From Natronobeatus ordinarius (GTDB lineage Archaea > Halobacteriota > Halobacteria > Halobacteriales > Natrialbaceae): a stretch of DNA of 64,000 nt. Below the pieces are notes generated by a model. The model was given only the letters and a program-made list of their open reading frames with translations. It searched no databases and was not told the DNA's origin. The stretch spans positions 2,852,001-2,916,000 of the forward strand of contig NZ_CP101456.1 of assembly GCF_024362485.1 (NCBI RefSeq), in the 5' to 3' direction. Position numbers and translations under genes: made by a program. Position 1 is the first letter of the stretch, and every line of letters begins with the position of its first letter. Positions 1 to 8,339 of this stretch are shown here, piece by piece.

Positions 1-98
1 GCGATCTCACCCTGGCTTACCGCCGGTTGGCGCTCGGCGATCTCGACGAGGATTCGAAACCGCGTCGCGGCCCGTTTGTTGTCGAGGACGTCGACCAT
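1..98 (-). CDS. HTH (MarR-like winged-helix) regulator, N-terminal fragment
   Basis: The reverse strand from an ATG at 98 reads MVDVLDNKRAATRFRILVEI and continues AERQPAVSQGEIA without a stop to the window edge, so only the first 32 codons are present. The pattern (short N-terminus, helix, then a SQGEIA-type start of a helix-turn-helix) fits the haloarchaeal winged-helix regulators related to MarR. The rest lies outside the window, so the target and family cannot be settled. The upstream strand has only a weak TATA candidate (a CTTTTTGG stretch near 124-131). The gene is divergent from the VOC gene at 298. Confidence 0.6.
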   Translation of the reverse strand, partial: MVDVLDNKRAATRFRILVEIAERQPAVSQGEI

Positions 99-297
99 GC
101 GCCCTACTTGCGCCGAGGTGACCAAAAAGGTACGCGGTCGCCGTCCACACACGCGAACTCGAGGTGAACGGGGCTGGCACACGAGTCAACGAGGCCAACC
201 TGCGCGACAAACGGGCCCGGTGCACGCGGGATCGATACACGGCACCCGGCACCGAAGCACCGATGCGTTTTTCCTCCCGGCAGTTGCGACGTCTTCC

Positions 298-720
298 ATG
301 TCACCGCCCACCGTCCACCACGTCGGGATCACCGTCGAAGCCCTCGATCGAACGCTCCCCTTCTACCGGGACGTCCTCGGCCTCGAGGTACTCGACCGCT
401 TTTCGGTCTCCGGTGCGGCGTTCGCCGACGCTGTCGACGTCCCCGGGGCGACCGGGCGGTTCGCCCACCTCGAGGCCGGGAGCGTTCGCCTCGAGCTCGT
501 CGAGTACGACCCCGAAGCCGACTCGCGAACGCCGCCGGCGCTCAACCAGCCGGGTGCGACCCACGTCGGGCTCGCGGTCGAGGACCTCGACGCCCGGTTC
601 GAGGCGTTGCCCGAGGACGTCGAGGCGCTGTGTGAGCCCCGGACGACCGAGAGCGGGACGCGAATCTGCTTCCTCCGCGATCCGGAGGGGAATCTCGTCG
701 AGTTACTCGAGGTCGAGTGA
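298..720 (+). CDS. VOC-family protein, methylmalonyl-CoA epimerase/glyoxalase-like
   Basis: This 140-residue protein has the vicinal-oxygen-chelate fold: two beta-alpha-beta-beta-beta halves beginning VHHVGITV and ATHVGLAV, with likely metal ligands in HHVG near residue 6, THVG near residue 82 and the terminal LVELLE glutamate. The length matches methylmalonyl-CoA epimerase (about 135 residues), which converts (S)- to (R)-methylmalonyl-CoA, but glyoxalase I and dioxygenase-type members have the same layout and no mutase gene is adjacent here. ATG 298 is chosen because the VOC fold begins directly after it; a T-rich element near 267-272 is the right distance for a leaderless promoter. Family is clear, substrate is not. 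Confidence 0.8.
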   Translation: MSPPTVHHVGITVEALDRTLPFYRDVLGLEVLDRFSVSGAAFADAVDVPGATGRFAHLEAGSVRLELVEYDPEADSRTPPALNQPGATHVGLAVEDLDARFEALPEDVEALCEPRTTESGTRICFLRDPEGNLVELLEVE

Positions 721-863
721 GGCCGCTGAGACAGCCACGACAGACGGAAGCGCCGATCGGAAAGCGGTCGCCGTCGGCGCTCGATTTTCTGTCCCCGTGT
801 CGGACACTCCTCGGCTCGGACGCAAAGCTTGGCTTTATCAGTGCGGAGGCCGAGGGTCGACGT

Positions 864-1262
864 ATGCAAGGAAATCTGCCGCCGGAAGCACAGGAAAAGA
901 TCGAAGAGCTACAGGGACTGCAGGAGACGGCCCAGACCGTCGCCGTCCAGAAGCAGGAAGCCGAGTCGACGCTGAACGAGTCCAAAACCGCCCTCGAGCA
1001 GCTCGAGGAGATGGACGAGGACACCCAGATGTACCGCCAGGTCGGCGAGCTCCTCGTCGAGACCACGTACGACGAAGCCGAGGAGGACCTCGAGGAGAAA
1101 GTCGACACCCTCGAGATCCGCCTCGAGACGCTCGAGAAACAGGAAGATCGCATCCAGCAGCAGTTCGAGCGCCTCCAGGAGGACCTAGAGCAGCTACTCG
1201 GTGGCGGCGCGATGGGTGGCGGTCCGATGGGGCCCGGCGGCCCGGGCGCCGGCGGCGCGTAA
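864..1262 (+). CDS. pfdB: prefoldin subunit beta
   Basis: 132 residues: an N-terminal helix starting [20 protein letters not shown], a short beta hairpin around [17 protein letters not shown], a C-terminal helix rich in [19 protein letters not shown], and a Gly/Met/Pro-rich tail. This is the two-helix coiled-coil plan of archaeal prefoldin beta, which with the alpha subunit forms the cytoplasmic jellyfish-shaped hexamer that holds unfolded proteins for the thermosome. A CTTTATCAG element at 833-841 lies about 27 bases before ATG 864, suggesting leaderless transcription. The stop TAA is immediately followed by the ATG of the next gene, so the two are an operon. Confidence 0.95.
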   Translation: MQGNLPPEAQEKIEELQGLQETAQTVAVQKQEAESTLNESKTALEQLEEMDEDTQMYRQVGELLVETTYDEAEEDLEEKVDTLEIRLETLEKQEDRIQQQFERLQEDLEQLLGGGAMGGGPMGPGGPGAGGA

Positions 1263-1511
1263 ATGTCGACCGAGGAACCGTCCGACGAGACGGTCGTCGA
1301 AACCGCCGCGGACGCCGCCGAGGACGTGATCTTCTCGCGGTACAAGCAGTCCGCGGTCCGTGACTTCGACGTCACCGTCAGGTTCGAGGAGGGGATGCTC
1401 GAGGTAGACGTCTACCTCAACGCTCCCGAAGACGACCGCGACCTCGAGCAGGTCGCCGACGACGCCGCGCTCGCCGCGCGACGGGCCGTCGACGACCTGT
1501 TCGGGGAGTGA
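1263..1511 (+). CDS. DUF3194 family protein
   Basis: 82 residues, very acidic, with a central KQSAVRDFDVTVRFEEGMLEVDVYL beta-rich segment followed by a helix rich in Ala/Arg. The start codon directly abuts the prefoldin beta stop. From memory, DUF3194 proteins are small archaeal proteins that sit next to prefoldin beta; no biochemical role is known to me. The conserved linkage suggests a role in protein folding or quality control, which is inference from position only. Confidence 0.8.
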   Translation: MSTEEPSDETVVETAADAAEDVIFSRYKQSAVRDFDVTVRFEEGMLEVDVYLNAPEDDRDLEQVADDAALAARRAVDDLFGE

Positions 1512-1568
1512 CGCGACGCCGCTGGCGCCCACCCGAAGCGACTTCTGCTGGCGTCCACCGAACGCGGC

Positions 1569-2225
1569 TCACCCCACGAGAGACGTTTCGGCGAGCGTCT
1601 CGAGCAGCTTCCGTTCGGCCTGTCTACGATGTTCGTCAGCCGTTCGACGATCGATACCCACCTCGGCGGCGAGTTCGGCCATCGTGATCTCGCGTGGAAT
1701 CTCGTAGTAGCCTCGCTCGAGGGCGAGCGTGAACACCTGTCGCTGTCGCCGGCTCAGCGTCGGCGTCGACCCCTGCAACCGGTCCGACGGGCGGTTCGAG
1801 ACGCCCTCGAGTTCTCGCTTCGCGCCGACGTCGACGTCGAACGACTCGAGCAGCGAGCGATACAGGCCGGTCAGCCGGTCGGCCTCGAGCGCGAGCACCC
1901 GGCAGTGGCGCATCCCGTCGGCGTACCGCAGCGGCGGAACCAGCAGGCAGCCGTGTTCCTCGAGATGAGAATCGACGGCGGGTGCGTCGCCCGCCCGCGC
2001 GCAGGTACTGGTCACCGCGACGACGTCGCCCCCGTCGACGACGGCGTCGTCGACCCCGACGACCGCGTCGAGGCGCTCGAGGATCGGGTCGACGTCGACG
2101 GGTGAACAGCGCAGCTCCAGGAGGTCGCTGTGGTCGTTACACCACAGCGAGATGCGGGCGTCGAATGCGTCGGTGAGCCGCGCCAGGTCACCCGCCCCGT
2201 GCAGGCGGAACGTGGCCTCGTGCAT
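1569..2225 (-). CDS. bacterio-opsin-activator-type HTH regulator, candidate hut operon regulator
   Basis: 218 residues. The N-terminal about 150 residues form an alpha/beta sensor-like domain; the C-terminus (about 160-215) has LSRRQRQVFTLALERGYYEIPREITMAELA followed by EVGIDRRTADEHRRQAERKLL, the typical HTH_10 signature of haloarchaeal Bat-like regulators. I chose ATG 2225 rather than the in-frame ATG at 2246 because the latter overlaps the TATA element (2246-2254), while 2225 lies 25 bases from its centre, the normal leaderless spacing. The gene is divergent from hutU and shares its short intergenic region, so control of histidine catabolism is the natural inference. No ligand can be read from the sequence. 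Confidence 0.85.
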   Translation of the reverse strand: MHEATFRLHGAGDLARLTDAFDARISLWCNDHSDLLELRCSPVDVDPILERLDAVVGVDDAVVDGGDVVAVTSTCARAGDAPAVDSHLEEHGCLLVPPLRYADGMRHCRVLALEADRLTGLYRSLLESFDVDVGAKRELEGVSNRPSDRLQGSTPTLSRRQRQVFTLALERGYYEIPREITMAELAAEVGIDRRTADEHRRQAERKLLETLAETSLVG

Positions 2226-2245
2226 GGGCGTGTCGACGGCGCCCA

Positions 2246-2254
2246 TATATAAAA
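2246..2254. promoter_or_regulatory. shared divergent TATA element between regulator and hutU
   Basis: The sequence TATATAAAA on the plus strand reads TTTTATATA on the minus strand, matching the archaeal TATA consensus in both directions. Read leftward, it predicts a transcript starting at about 2225, the regulator ATG. Read rightward, it predicts a start near 2277, giving hutU a leader of about 33 bases. The 84-base gap contains no other good TATA candidate. Confidence 0.6.
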
Positions 2255-2286
2255 CACCCAGCGTACGCTCACTCGAAACCCTTCGT

Positions 2287-2301
2287 CGTTCGTCACGAAC
2301 G
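2287..2301. promoter_or_regulatory. perfect 7-bp-arm palindrome in hutU leader, overlapping Shine-Dalgarno
   Basis: CGTTCGT-C-ACGAACG is a perfect inverted repeat with a one-base centre. Its last base is the first G of the GGAGG at 2301-2305, which sits four bases before the hutU ATG. It could be an operator for the divergent HTH regulator, or an RNA hairpin that limits ribosome access. Neither is proven. Confidence 0.4.
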
Positions 2302-2309
2302 GAGGGAGT

Positions 2310-4091
2310 ATGCAAACGCCACAGGAGGCCGAGAATCACGACGTCGGCGAGCCGAGCGAGCGGTGGCGCGAGTACCAGGGTGCGTCGACGGGAACCGACC
2401 TCGAGTGCGGGAACTGGCGGGCCGAGGCCGCCTTGCGGATGTTGAACAACAACCTCGATCCCGAGGTCGCCGAAACGCCCGAGGAGCTGGTCGTCTACGG
2501 GGGAACCGGCCGGGCGGCCCGGTCGTGGGACGCCTACGACGCCATCGTCGACGAGCTCCGGGAGCTCGATGCCGACGAAACCCTGCTCGTCCAGAGCGGC
2601 AAGCCCGTTGGGAAATTCGCTACCCACGAACGCGCCCCGCGCGTGCTGATCGCCAACTCGAACCTCGTGGGCAAGTGGGACGACTGGGAACACTTCCACG
2701 AACTCGAGGCGAAGGGGCTGATCATGTACGGCCAGATGACCGCGGGCTCGTGGGCCTACATCGGCACCCAGGGGATCATCCAGGGCACCTACGAGACGCT
2801 CGCGGAGTGCGCCCGCCAGCACTTCCCCAGTAGCGACGGACTCGAGGGCAAGGTCGTCGTCACGGCCGGCCTCGGTGGCATGGGCGGCGCCCAGCCGCTC
2901 GCGGTCACGATGAACGGCGGGGTCTGTATCGCCGCCGAGGTCGACGAGGAACGGATCGACCGCCGGCTCGAGACTGGCTACTGCCAGGAACGAGCCGACG
3001 ATCTCGAGGACGCCCTCGAGCGCGCCGAGAACGCGGCCGAGGCGGGTGAGGCCTACAGCGTCGGGGTTCACGTGAACGCCGTCGACCTGCTCGAGGGCTT
3101 GCTCGAGCGCGACTGGATCCCGGACGTCGTCACCGACCAGACGAGCGCCCACGACGAACTCGAGGGCTACTACCCGTCGGGGTACACGGTCGAGGAGGCC
3201 GACGCCCTCCGCGAGGAAGATCCCGAGGCGTACGTCGCAGAGAGTCTCGATACGATGGAACGCCACGTCGACGCCATCCTCGAGCTCGCCGAACGAGGAG
3301 CGATCGCCTTCGAGTACGGGAACAACATCCGCGGGCAGGTGGTCGAGCACCGGGGCCACGAGTCGGCCTTCGACTTCCCGGGGTTCGTCCCGGCGTACGT
3401 CCGGCCGCTGTTCTGCCAGGGGAAGGGGCCGTTCCGGTGGGTCGCCCTCTCCGGCGATCCGGCGGACATCCACCGGACCGACGAGGCCGTCACGGAGCTG
3501 TTCCCCGAGAAGGAGCACCTGCATCGGTGGATCGACCTCGCCAGCGAACAGGTCGCGTTCCAGGGGCTTCCCTCGAGGGTCTGCTGGCTGGGATACCAGG
3601 CAGGGGACGACCCCGACGGCCTCACCGAACGCGCTCGCTTCGCCCTGCGGATCAACGAACTCGTTCGTGAGGGCGAGATCAGCGCGCCAATCGTCGTCAC
3701 GCGCGACCACCTGGACGCCGGTTCCGTGGCGAGCCCACACCGGGAGACCGAAGCCATGCGCGACGGCAGCGACGCGGTCGCCGACTGGCCCATCCTCAAC
3801 GCCCTGCTGAACTGCGCCGCAGGCGCGGACATCGTGAGCGTCCACGACGGCGGCGGCGTCGGCATCGGGAACTCCCTGCACGCGAACAACCACGTCGTCC
3901 TCGACGGCTCCGATCTGGCCGCCGAGAAGGCCAGGCGGGTGTTCACCACCGATCCCGGAATGGGCGTGATCCGCCACGCCGACGCCGGTTACGAGGACGC
4001 TCTGCAGGAGGCCCGCGACTCCGACGTCCACGTTCCGATGGCTGGAGACCGGGACGACGCCGCTACGAGGGAGGGGGACGAACGCCCATGA
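2310..4091 (+). CDS. hutU: urocanate hydratase
   Basis: 593 residues; second step of histidine degradation, adding water to urocanate to give 4-imidazolone-5-propionate with NAD+ as a tightly bound cofactor. Visible family features are the N-terminal [16 protein letters not shown] block, [36 protein letters not shown], the NAD-binding [14 protein letters not shown] near residue 190, and the C-terminal [20 protein letters not shown]. It is some 30-40 residues longer than bacterial enzymes, with extra acidic residues at both ends. GGAGG lies four bases before the ATG. The stop overlaps the hutG start (ATGA), so the two are translationally coupled. Confidence 0.97.
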   Translation: MQTPQEAENHDVGEPSERWREYQGASTGTDLECGNWRAEAALRMLNNNLDPEVAETPEELVVYGGTGRAARSWDAYDAIVDELRELDADETLLVQSGKPVGKFATHERAPRVLIANSNLVGKWDDWEHFHELEAKGLIMYGQMTAGSWAYIGTQGIIQGTYETLAECARQHFPSSDGLEGKVVVTAGLGGMGGAQPLAVTMNGGVCIAAEVDEERIDRRLETGYCQERADDLEDALERAENAAEAGEAYSVGVHVNAVDLLEGLLERDWIPDVVTDQTSAHDELEGYYPSGYTVEEADALREEDPEAYVAESLDTMERHVDAILELAERGAIAFEYGNNIRGQVVEHRGHESAFDFPGFVPAYVRPLFCQGKGPFRWVALSGDPADIHRTDEAVTELFPEKEHLHRWIDLASEQVAFQGLPSRVCWLGYQAGDDPDGLTERARFALRINELVREGEISAPIVVTRDHLDAGSVASPHRETEAMRDGSDAVADWPILNALLNCAAGADIVSVHDGGGVGIGNSLHANNHVVLDGSDLAAEKARRVFTTDPGMGVIRHADAGYEDALQEARDSDVHVPMAGDRDDAATREGDERP

Positions 4092-5014
4092 CGTCGTTTG
4101 CCCGCCCGCCGCGCTGGGAGAGCCCCGCGAGCGACCCGAACGACGAGACGTTCGGCGACGTGGTCGAGCCGACGACGCTCGAGGCAGCGGGCGCGTACGA
4201 CGCCGTCCTCGTCGGCGAGCGCTACGATGGCGCGGTCATCGGCCGCCGCGGCGCGAAGGAGGGCCCGGACGCCATCCGCGAGGCGCTCGCGGGCGTGAAG
4301 AGCCACCACTACGACGCCGGCCCCGTGAGCTCGATCGGCGACCTCGGGAATCTCCGGTTTCCGTTCTCCGACGTCCCCTCGGTCCAGGCGGAAGCCGAGG
4401 AGGTCACGAGCGCCGTCCACGAGACGGCCGCGTTGCCGGTCTTTCTCGGCGGCGACAACTCGCTGACCGTCCCCAACGTCGCGCCGCTGCTCGAGCGCGG
4501 CTCCGTCGGCGCGATCAGCTTCGACGCCCACCTCGACTGTCGCGAGCCCGTCGACGGTCCCTCGAGCGGGACGCCCTACCGTCAGCTGTTCGACCGCGGG
4601 CTCGACGCGCTGGCGGTCGTCGGGGCGCGTCACTTCGAGACGTCGACCGCCTACGCCGACTACCTCGAGCGAAAGCGCGGCGAGGTCGTGACCGCCGACG
4701 AGGTGCGTCGCGACCCGGCGTCGGCAGTGAGCCGGGCGCTCGAGGCCGTTTCGGGCGTCGACTTCCTCTACGTGAGCCTCGACGTCGACGTCCTCGACGC
4801 CGCGTTCGCGCCCGGAGTGAGCGCCCCGACGCCCGGCGGCCTGACGACGGCGGATCTCTATGCCGCCCTGTTCGAGGTCGCGGGCGCCGACCGGCTCTCG
4901 GGATTCGAGGTCGTCGAGTGTGCCCCGCCGCTGGACGAGAGCGGCCGGACGAGCGACGCGGCGGCCCGCGCGGTCGCGCACTTCCTCGCCGGATACGGGG
5001 GTGAGTGGCGGTGA
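4088..5014 (+). CDS. hutG: formimidoylglutamase (ureohydrolase/arginase superfamily)
   Basis: 308 residues; hydrolyses N-formimidoyl-L-glutamate to glutamate and formamide, the last step of the pathway. Arginase-superfamily motifs are present: FDAHLD near residue 142 and SLDVDVLD near residue 230 supply aspartates for the two-manganese site. The first motif, normally GGDHS or GGGHD, reads GGDNS at residues 121-125, so the usual histidine ligand is replaced by asparagine. The start overlaps hutU by four bases and the end overlaps hutI by ten, within the operon. Position and fold make HutG the best call; agmatinase is unlikely in this context. Confidence 0.9.
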   Translation: MTSFARPPRWESPASDPNDETFGDVVEPTTLEAAGAYDAVLVGERYDGAVIGRRGAKEGPDAIREALAGVKSHHYDAGPVSSIGDLGNLRFPFSDVPSVQAEAEEVTSAVHETAALPVFLGGDNSLTVPNVAPLLERGSVGAISFDAHLDCREPVDGPSSGTPYRQLFDRGLDALAVVGARHFETSTAYADYLERKRGEVVTADEVRRDPASAVSRALEAVSGVDFLYVSLDVDVLDAAFAPGVSAPTPGGLTTADLYAALFEVAGADRLSGFEVVECAPPLDESGRTSDAAARAVAHFLAGYGGEWR

Positions 5015-6270
5015 GCGACGGGCGCGAGACGCTCGTGGTCCACGACGCCGCCGAACTGGTGGTCGGCCCGGCCGAGGGCGACGGGTCGGACGCCGTCCTC
5101 GAGACCGTCGAAGACGCCGCACTCGTCGCAGTCGGCGGCGAGGTCGTCGCCGTCGGCCCGTCGGACGAACTCACCCGCGAGTACCCACCCGAGAACGCCG
5201 GCGAAGCGATCGACGCGAGCGGGAAGGCGGTCGTCCCGGGCTTCGTCGACCCACACACCCACGCCGTCTTCGCGGGCGACCGCTCCGACGAGTTCGAGGC
5301 CAAGCTCCGGGGGAAGGCCTACCAGGAAATTCTCGCCGAGGGCGGTGGCATTCTCCGAACAGTGCGGGCCACGAGAGAGGCGAGCGACGACGAGCTGCTC
5401 GAGCAGCTGCTCGCCCACCTCGACGTCATGCTCGCCCGCGGCTCGACGACGGTCGAGGTCAAGTCGGGCTACGGCCTCGAGGCCGAGACCGAGCGCCGAA
5501 TGCTCGAGGCGATTTCCCGCGCGGACGAGGCCCACCCCGTCGACCTCGTGGCGACGTTCATGGGTGCTCACGCCGTACCCGAGGGTCGCGACGCCGAAGC
5601 CTACGTCGAGGAGGTGATCGACGAGCAGCTTCCCGCCGTCGCCGATCAGGGCGTCGCCGAGTTCTGCGACGTCTTCTGCGAGGAGGGTGTCTTCGACGTC
5701 GAGCAGTCCCGGCGGGTGCTCGAGGCCGGCGCCGACGCCGGACTGACGCCGAAAGTGCACGCGGAGGAACTCTCACACCTCGGTGGGACTCAGCTCGCCG
5801 CCGAGGTCGGTGCCGCGAGCGCGGACCACCTGCTCTACGCGACCGACGATGACGTCGAGGCCCTCGTGGATGCGGGAACCGTCCCCGTCTTGCTTCCCGG
5901 GACCGCCTTCGGCCTCGGGGCCGAGTACGCCGACGCGCGGGCGTTTCTCGAGGCGGGCGCTCCCGTCGCCGTCGCCACCGATTTCAACCCGAACTGCCAC
6001 TCCCGGAGCATGGAGTTCGTCCAGACGCTCGCCTGCGTCGAGATGGGGATGACGCCCGCGGAGGCGCTGCTCGCGGCGACGCGAAACGCCGCGCTGGCGA
6101 TCGGACGCGACGACGGGACGGGCACCCTGCGCGAGGGCGCGACGGCCGACGCGCTCGTGCTCGAGGCGCCCTCGTACGCCCACGTCGCCTACCGATTCGA
6201 CACCCCCGCGGTCGAAACGGTGATCAAAGCTGGAGCAGTCGTCGCCGACGACGGGGTGGTTCGATCGTGA
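5005..6270 (+). CDS. hutI: imidazolonepropionase
   Basis: 421 residues from a GTG at 5005 (an alternative in-frame GTG lies at 5011). It opens the imidazolone ring to N-formimidoyl-glutamate. Amidohydrolase-fold motifs are clear: [13 protein letters not shown] with the HxH metal pair at residues 84 and 86, [19 protein letters not shown], and [10 protein letters not shown] carrying the later metal and substrate residues. Length is close to the usual 405-420. It overlaps hutG upstream and ends in GTGA, sharing bases with the hutH start. Confidence 0.96.
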   Translation: MAVSDGRETLVVHDAAELVVGPAEGDGSDAVLETVEDAALVAVGGEVVAVGPSDELTREYPPENAGEAIDASGKAVVPGFVDPHTHAVFAGDRSDEFEAKLRGKAYQEILAEGGGILRTVRATREASDDELLEQLLAHLDVMLARGSTTVEVKSGYGLEAETERRMLEAISRADEAHPVDLVATFMGAHAVPEGRDAEAYVEEVIDEQLPAVADQGVAEFCDVFCEEGVFDVEQSRRVLEAGADAGLTPKVHAEELSHLGGTQLAAEVGAASADHLLYATDDDVEALVDAGTVPVLLPGTAFGLGAEYADARAFLEAGAPVAVATDFNPNCHSRSMEFVQTLACVEMGMTPAEALLAATRNAALAIGRDDGTGTLREGATADALVLEAPSYAHVAYRFDTPAVETVIKAGAVVADDGVVRS

Positions 6271-7886
6271 CGGTCGTACTCGACGGCGACTCGCTCACGC
6301 CCGAGGACGTCGCCGCCGTCGCTCGAGCCGACGTCCCCGTCTCGATCGCCGACGCGGCCCGCGAGCGGGTGCGAGCCTCGCGCGAGCGCGTGGAAGACGT
6401 CCTCGAGAGCGGCGAGCCGGTGTACGGGTTGAACACGGGCTTCGGGGAGCTGGTCGACGAGCGGATTCCGCCCGACCGAATCGAGCAGCTTCAGACGAAC
6501 CTGTTACGCAGCCACGCCGCGGGGACGGGTCGGGAGCTGACCCGCGAGGAGGTCCGCGCGATGATGGTCACGCGGATCAACGCCCTGGTGAAGGGGTACT
6601 CGGGAATCCGCGAGGTCGTCCTCGAGCACCTCGTGGCGATGCTGAACGAAGGCGTCCACCCGGTCGTGAAGTCACGGGGGAGCCTGGGCGCGAGCGGCGA
6701 CCTCGCGCCGCTGGCACACATGTCGCTCGTGCTCATCGGAGAAGGCGAGGCACTGGTCGATGGGGCCGACGACGCGAGCGCGTCGCGCCGACTTCCGGGC
6801 GACGAGGCGCTCGCGGAGATCGGCCTCGAGGCGCTCACCCTCGCGCCGAAGGAGGGGCTGGCGCTGATCAACGGTACGCAGCTGTCGGTCGGACTGGCGT
6901 CGCTCGTCGTGGTCGACGCCGAGGCGCTCGTCCGCGCGGCCGACGTCGCCGGCGCGCTGACGACGGAGGTCACGCTGGGGACGACCGCGAGTTCGGATCC
7001 GGCGATCCACGGCGTCCGTCCCCACGCCGGTCAGGGCACGAGCGCCCAGAACGTCCGCCGGCTCACGGCGGATAGCGAGATCGTCGAGGCCCATCGCAAC
7101 TGCGACCGCGTCCAGGACGCCTACTCGCTGCGGTGTCTCCCGCAGGTCCACGGCGCCGTCCGCGACGCCGTCTCCCACCTGCGCGAGGCGGTGGAGGTCG
7201 AACTCAACAGCGCGACGGACAACCCGCTGGTGTTCGACGCCGCGGGACTCGACGACCGCGCGTCGGGCACCGACCGCGCCGCGGTGCTCTCGGGCGGCAA
7301 CTTCCACGGCGAGCCGATCGCGCTCAGACTCGAGTACGTCCGGATCGCGCTGACGGAACTGGCGGCGATTTCCGAGCGTCGGATCGATCGGCTGGTGAAC
7401 CCGAACCTCCAGGAGTCACACCTGCCGCCGTTTCTGGCCCCCGACAGCGGGGTCCAGTCGGGCTACATGATCACCCAGTACACCGCCGCGGCCTGTCTCA
7501 ACGACCTCCGATCCATCGGGACGGCCGCGACCGACAACACGCCCGTCAGCGGCGGCCAGGAAGACCATGTCAGTATGAGCGGCGGCGCGGCGCTCAACGG
7601 TCGTCGCGCCCTCGAGCGCGCGCGGACGGTCGTCGCCTCGGAACTCGTCTGTGGCGCCCAGGCGGCCGAGTTCGTCGACGACGCGTTCGAGGAGGACGGG
7701 CTCTCCCTCGGTACCGGGACGGACGCGGCGTACGAGCTGATTCGCGAGGTCGTCCCGCCGCTCGAGGACGATCGACCCGTCCACCGGGACGTCGAGGCGG
7801 TCGTCGACCTGCTCGAGCGTGGCCTGCTCGACGACGCCATCACGGCGCGGTGTGGCGGGTTCGCCGAGGGGATGACAGACCGGTAA
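6267..7886 (+). CDS. hutH: histidine ammonia-lyase
   Basis: 539 residues from a GTG that overlaps the hutI stop. It removes ammonia from histidine to give trans-urocanate, the first pathway step. The MIO prosthetic group forms from Ala142-Ser143-Gly144 in the segment GSLGASGDLAPLAHMSL, at the same numbering as bacterial enzymes. Other family marks are YGLNTGFGEL near 53-62, LRSHAAGTG, and NPNLQESHLPPFL. The enzyme for step one is encoded last in the operon. It ends about 450 bases before the next gene. Confidence 0.97.
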   Translation: MTVVLDGDSLTPEDVAAVARADVPVSIADAARERVRASRERVEDVLESGEPVYGLNTGFGELVDERIPPDRIEQLQTNLLRSHAAGTGRELTREEVRAMMVTRINALVKGYSGIREVVLEHLVAMLNEGVHPVVKSRGSLGASGDLAPLAHMSLVLIGEGEALVDGADDASASRRLPGDEALAEIGLEALTLAPKEGLALINGTQLSVGLASLVVVDAEALVRAADVAGALTTEVTLGTTASSDPAIHGVRPHAGQGTSAQNVRRLTADSEIVEAHRNCDRVQDAYSLRCLPQVHGAVRDAVSHLREAVEVELNSATDNPLVFDAAGLDDRASGTDRAAVLSGGNFHGEPIALRLEYVRIALTELAAISERRIDRLVNPNLQESHLPPFLAPDSGVQSGYMITQYTAAACLNDLRSIGTAATDNTPVSGGQEDHVSMSGGAALNGRRALERARTVVASELVCGAQAAEFVDDAFEEDGLSLGTGTDAAYELIREVVPPLEDDRPVHRDVEAVVDLLERGLLDDAITARCGGFAEGMTDR

Positions 7887-8339
7887 CGACACTCGGCCGG
7901 TCGCCATCACTCGGCTGTGAGGTTGCGATACCGAGTTATCGTCGCGATTGCGACCGTGCAGGGAGTCGGCCGGAACTGATGAGAAACAGTGCGGATGAGT
8001 GGGACGTTCGCTACCAGCGTTCGATCCGACCCGAATACTCGAACCTGTAAGCGGGTAACGTTATGAGGGGCGACTTCGTACCGTGCGGTGCCTTCAGTTG
8101 GAGGCAGGCTGTCCGGTCGCGAGGGGAACGTTACCGCATCCACCACCACCTGCCGCCCCCTCGTATCCGGCTCTGGAACTCGAGTACCTGCGGAGCCACG
8201 TCGCTCGAAACTCGCCGCCGTAGTCGTTGACATCCGACCACCGTAGTCGGTCGAGCACCCACCGGGGCCACCTGCCGCGCCACGTCGGCGGCGACGTGAT
8301 CGTACGACGTCGATCGATACGACGCTATACCCTAATTCG
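7887..8339. other. intergenic region, no supported gene
   Basis: 453 bases between the converging hutH and Bat-like regulator genes. It contains a 108-codon minus-strand open frame (7907-8233) whose product would be basic and low in Asp/Glu, unlike the proteins around it, so I do not call it. The last 60 bases are A/T-richer and could carry termination signals. No tRNA, repeat or strong hairpin was seen. Confidence 0.5.

Noticed and set aside
2226-2246. Longer start at ATG 2246 for the hut regulator
   Set aside because: That ATG lies inside the TATA element, while ATG 2225 is at the normal leaderless distance.
7907-8233. 108-codon minus-strand frame in the gap after hutH
   Set aside because: Basic and without features, unlike the acidic proteome; no promoter or Shine-Dalgarno was found.
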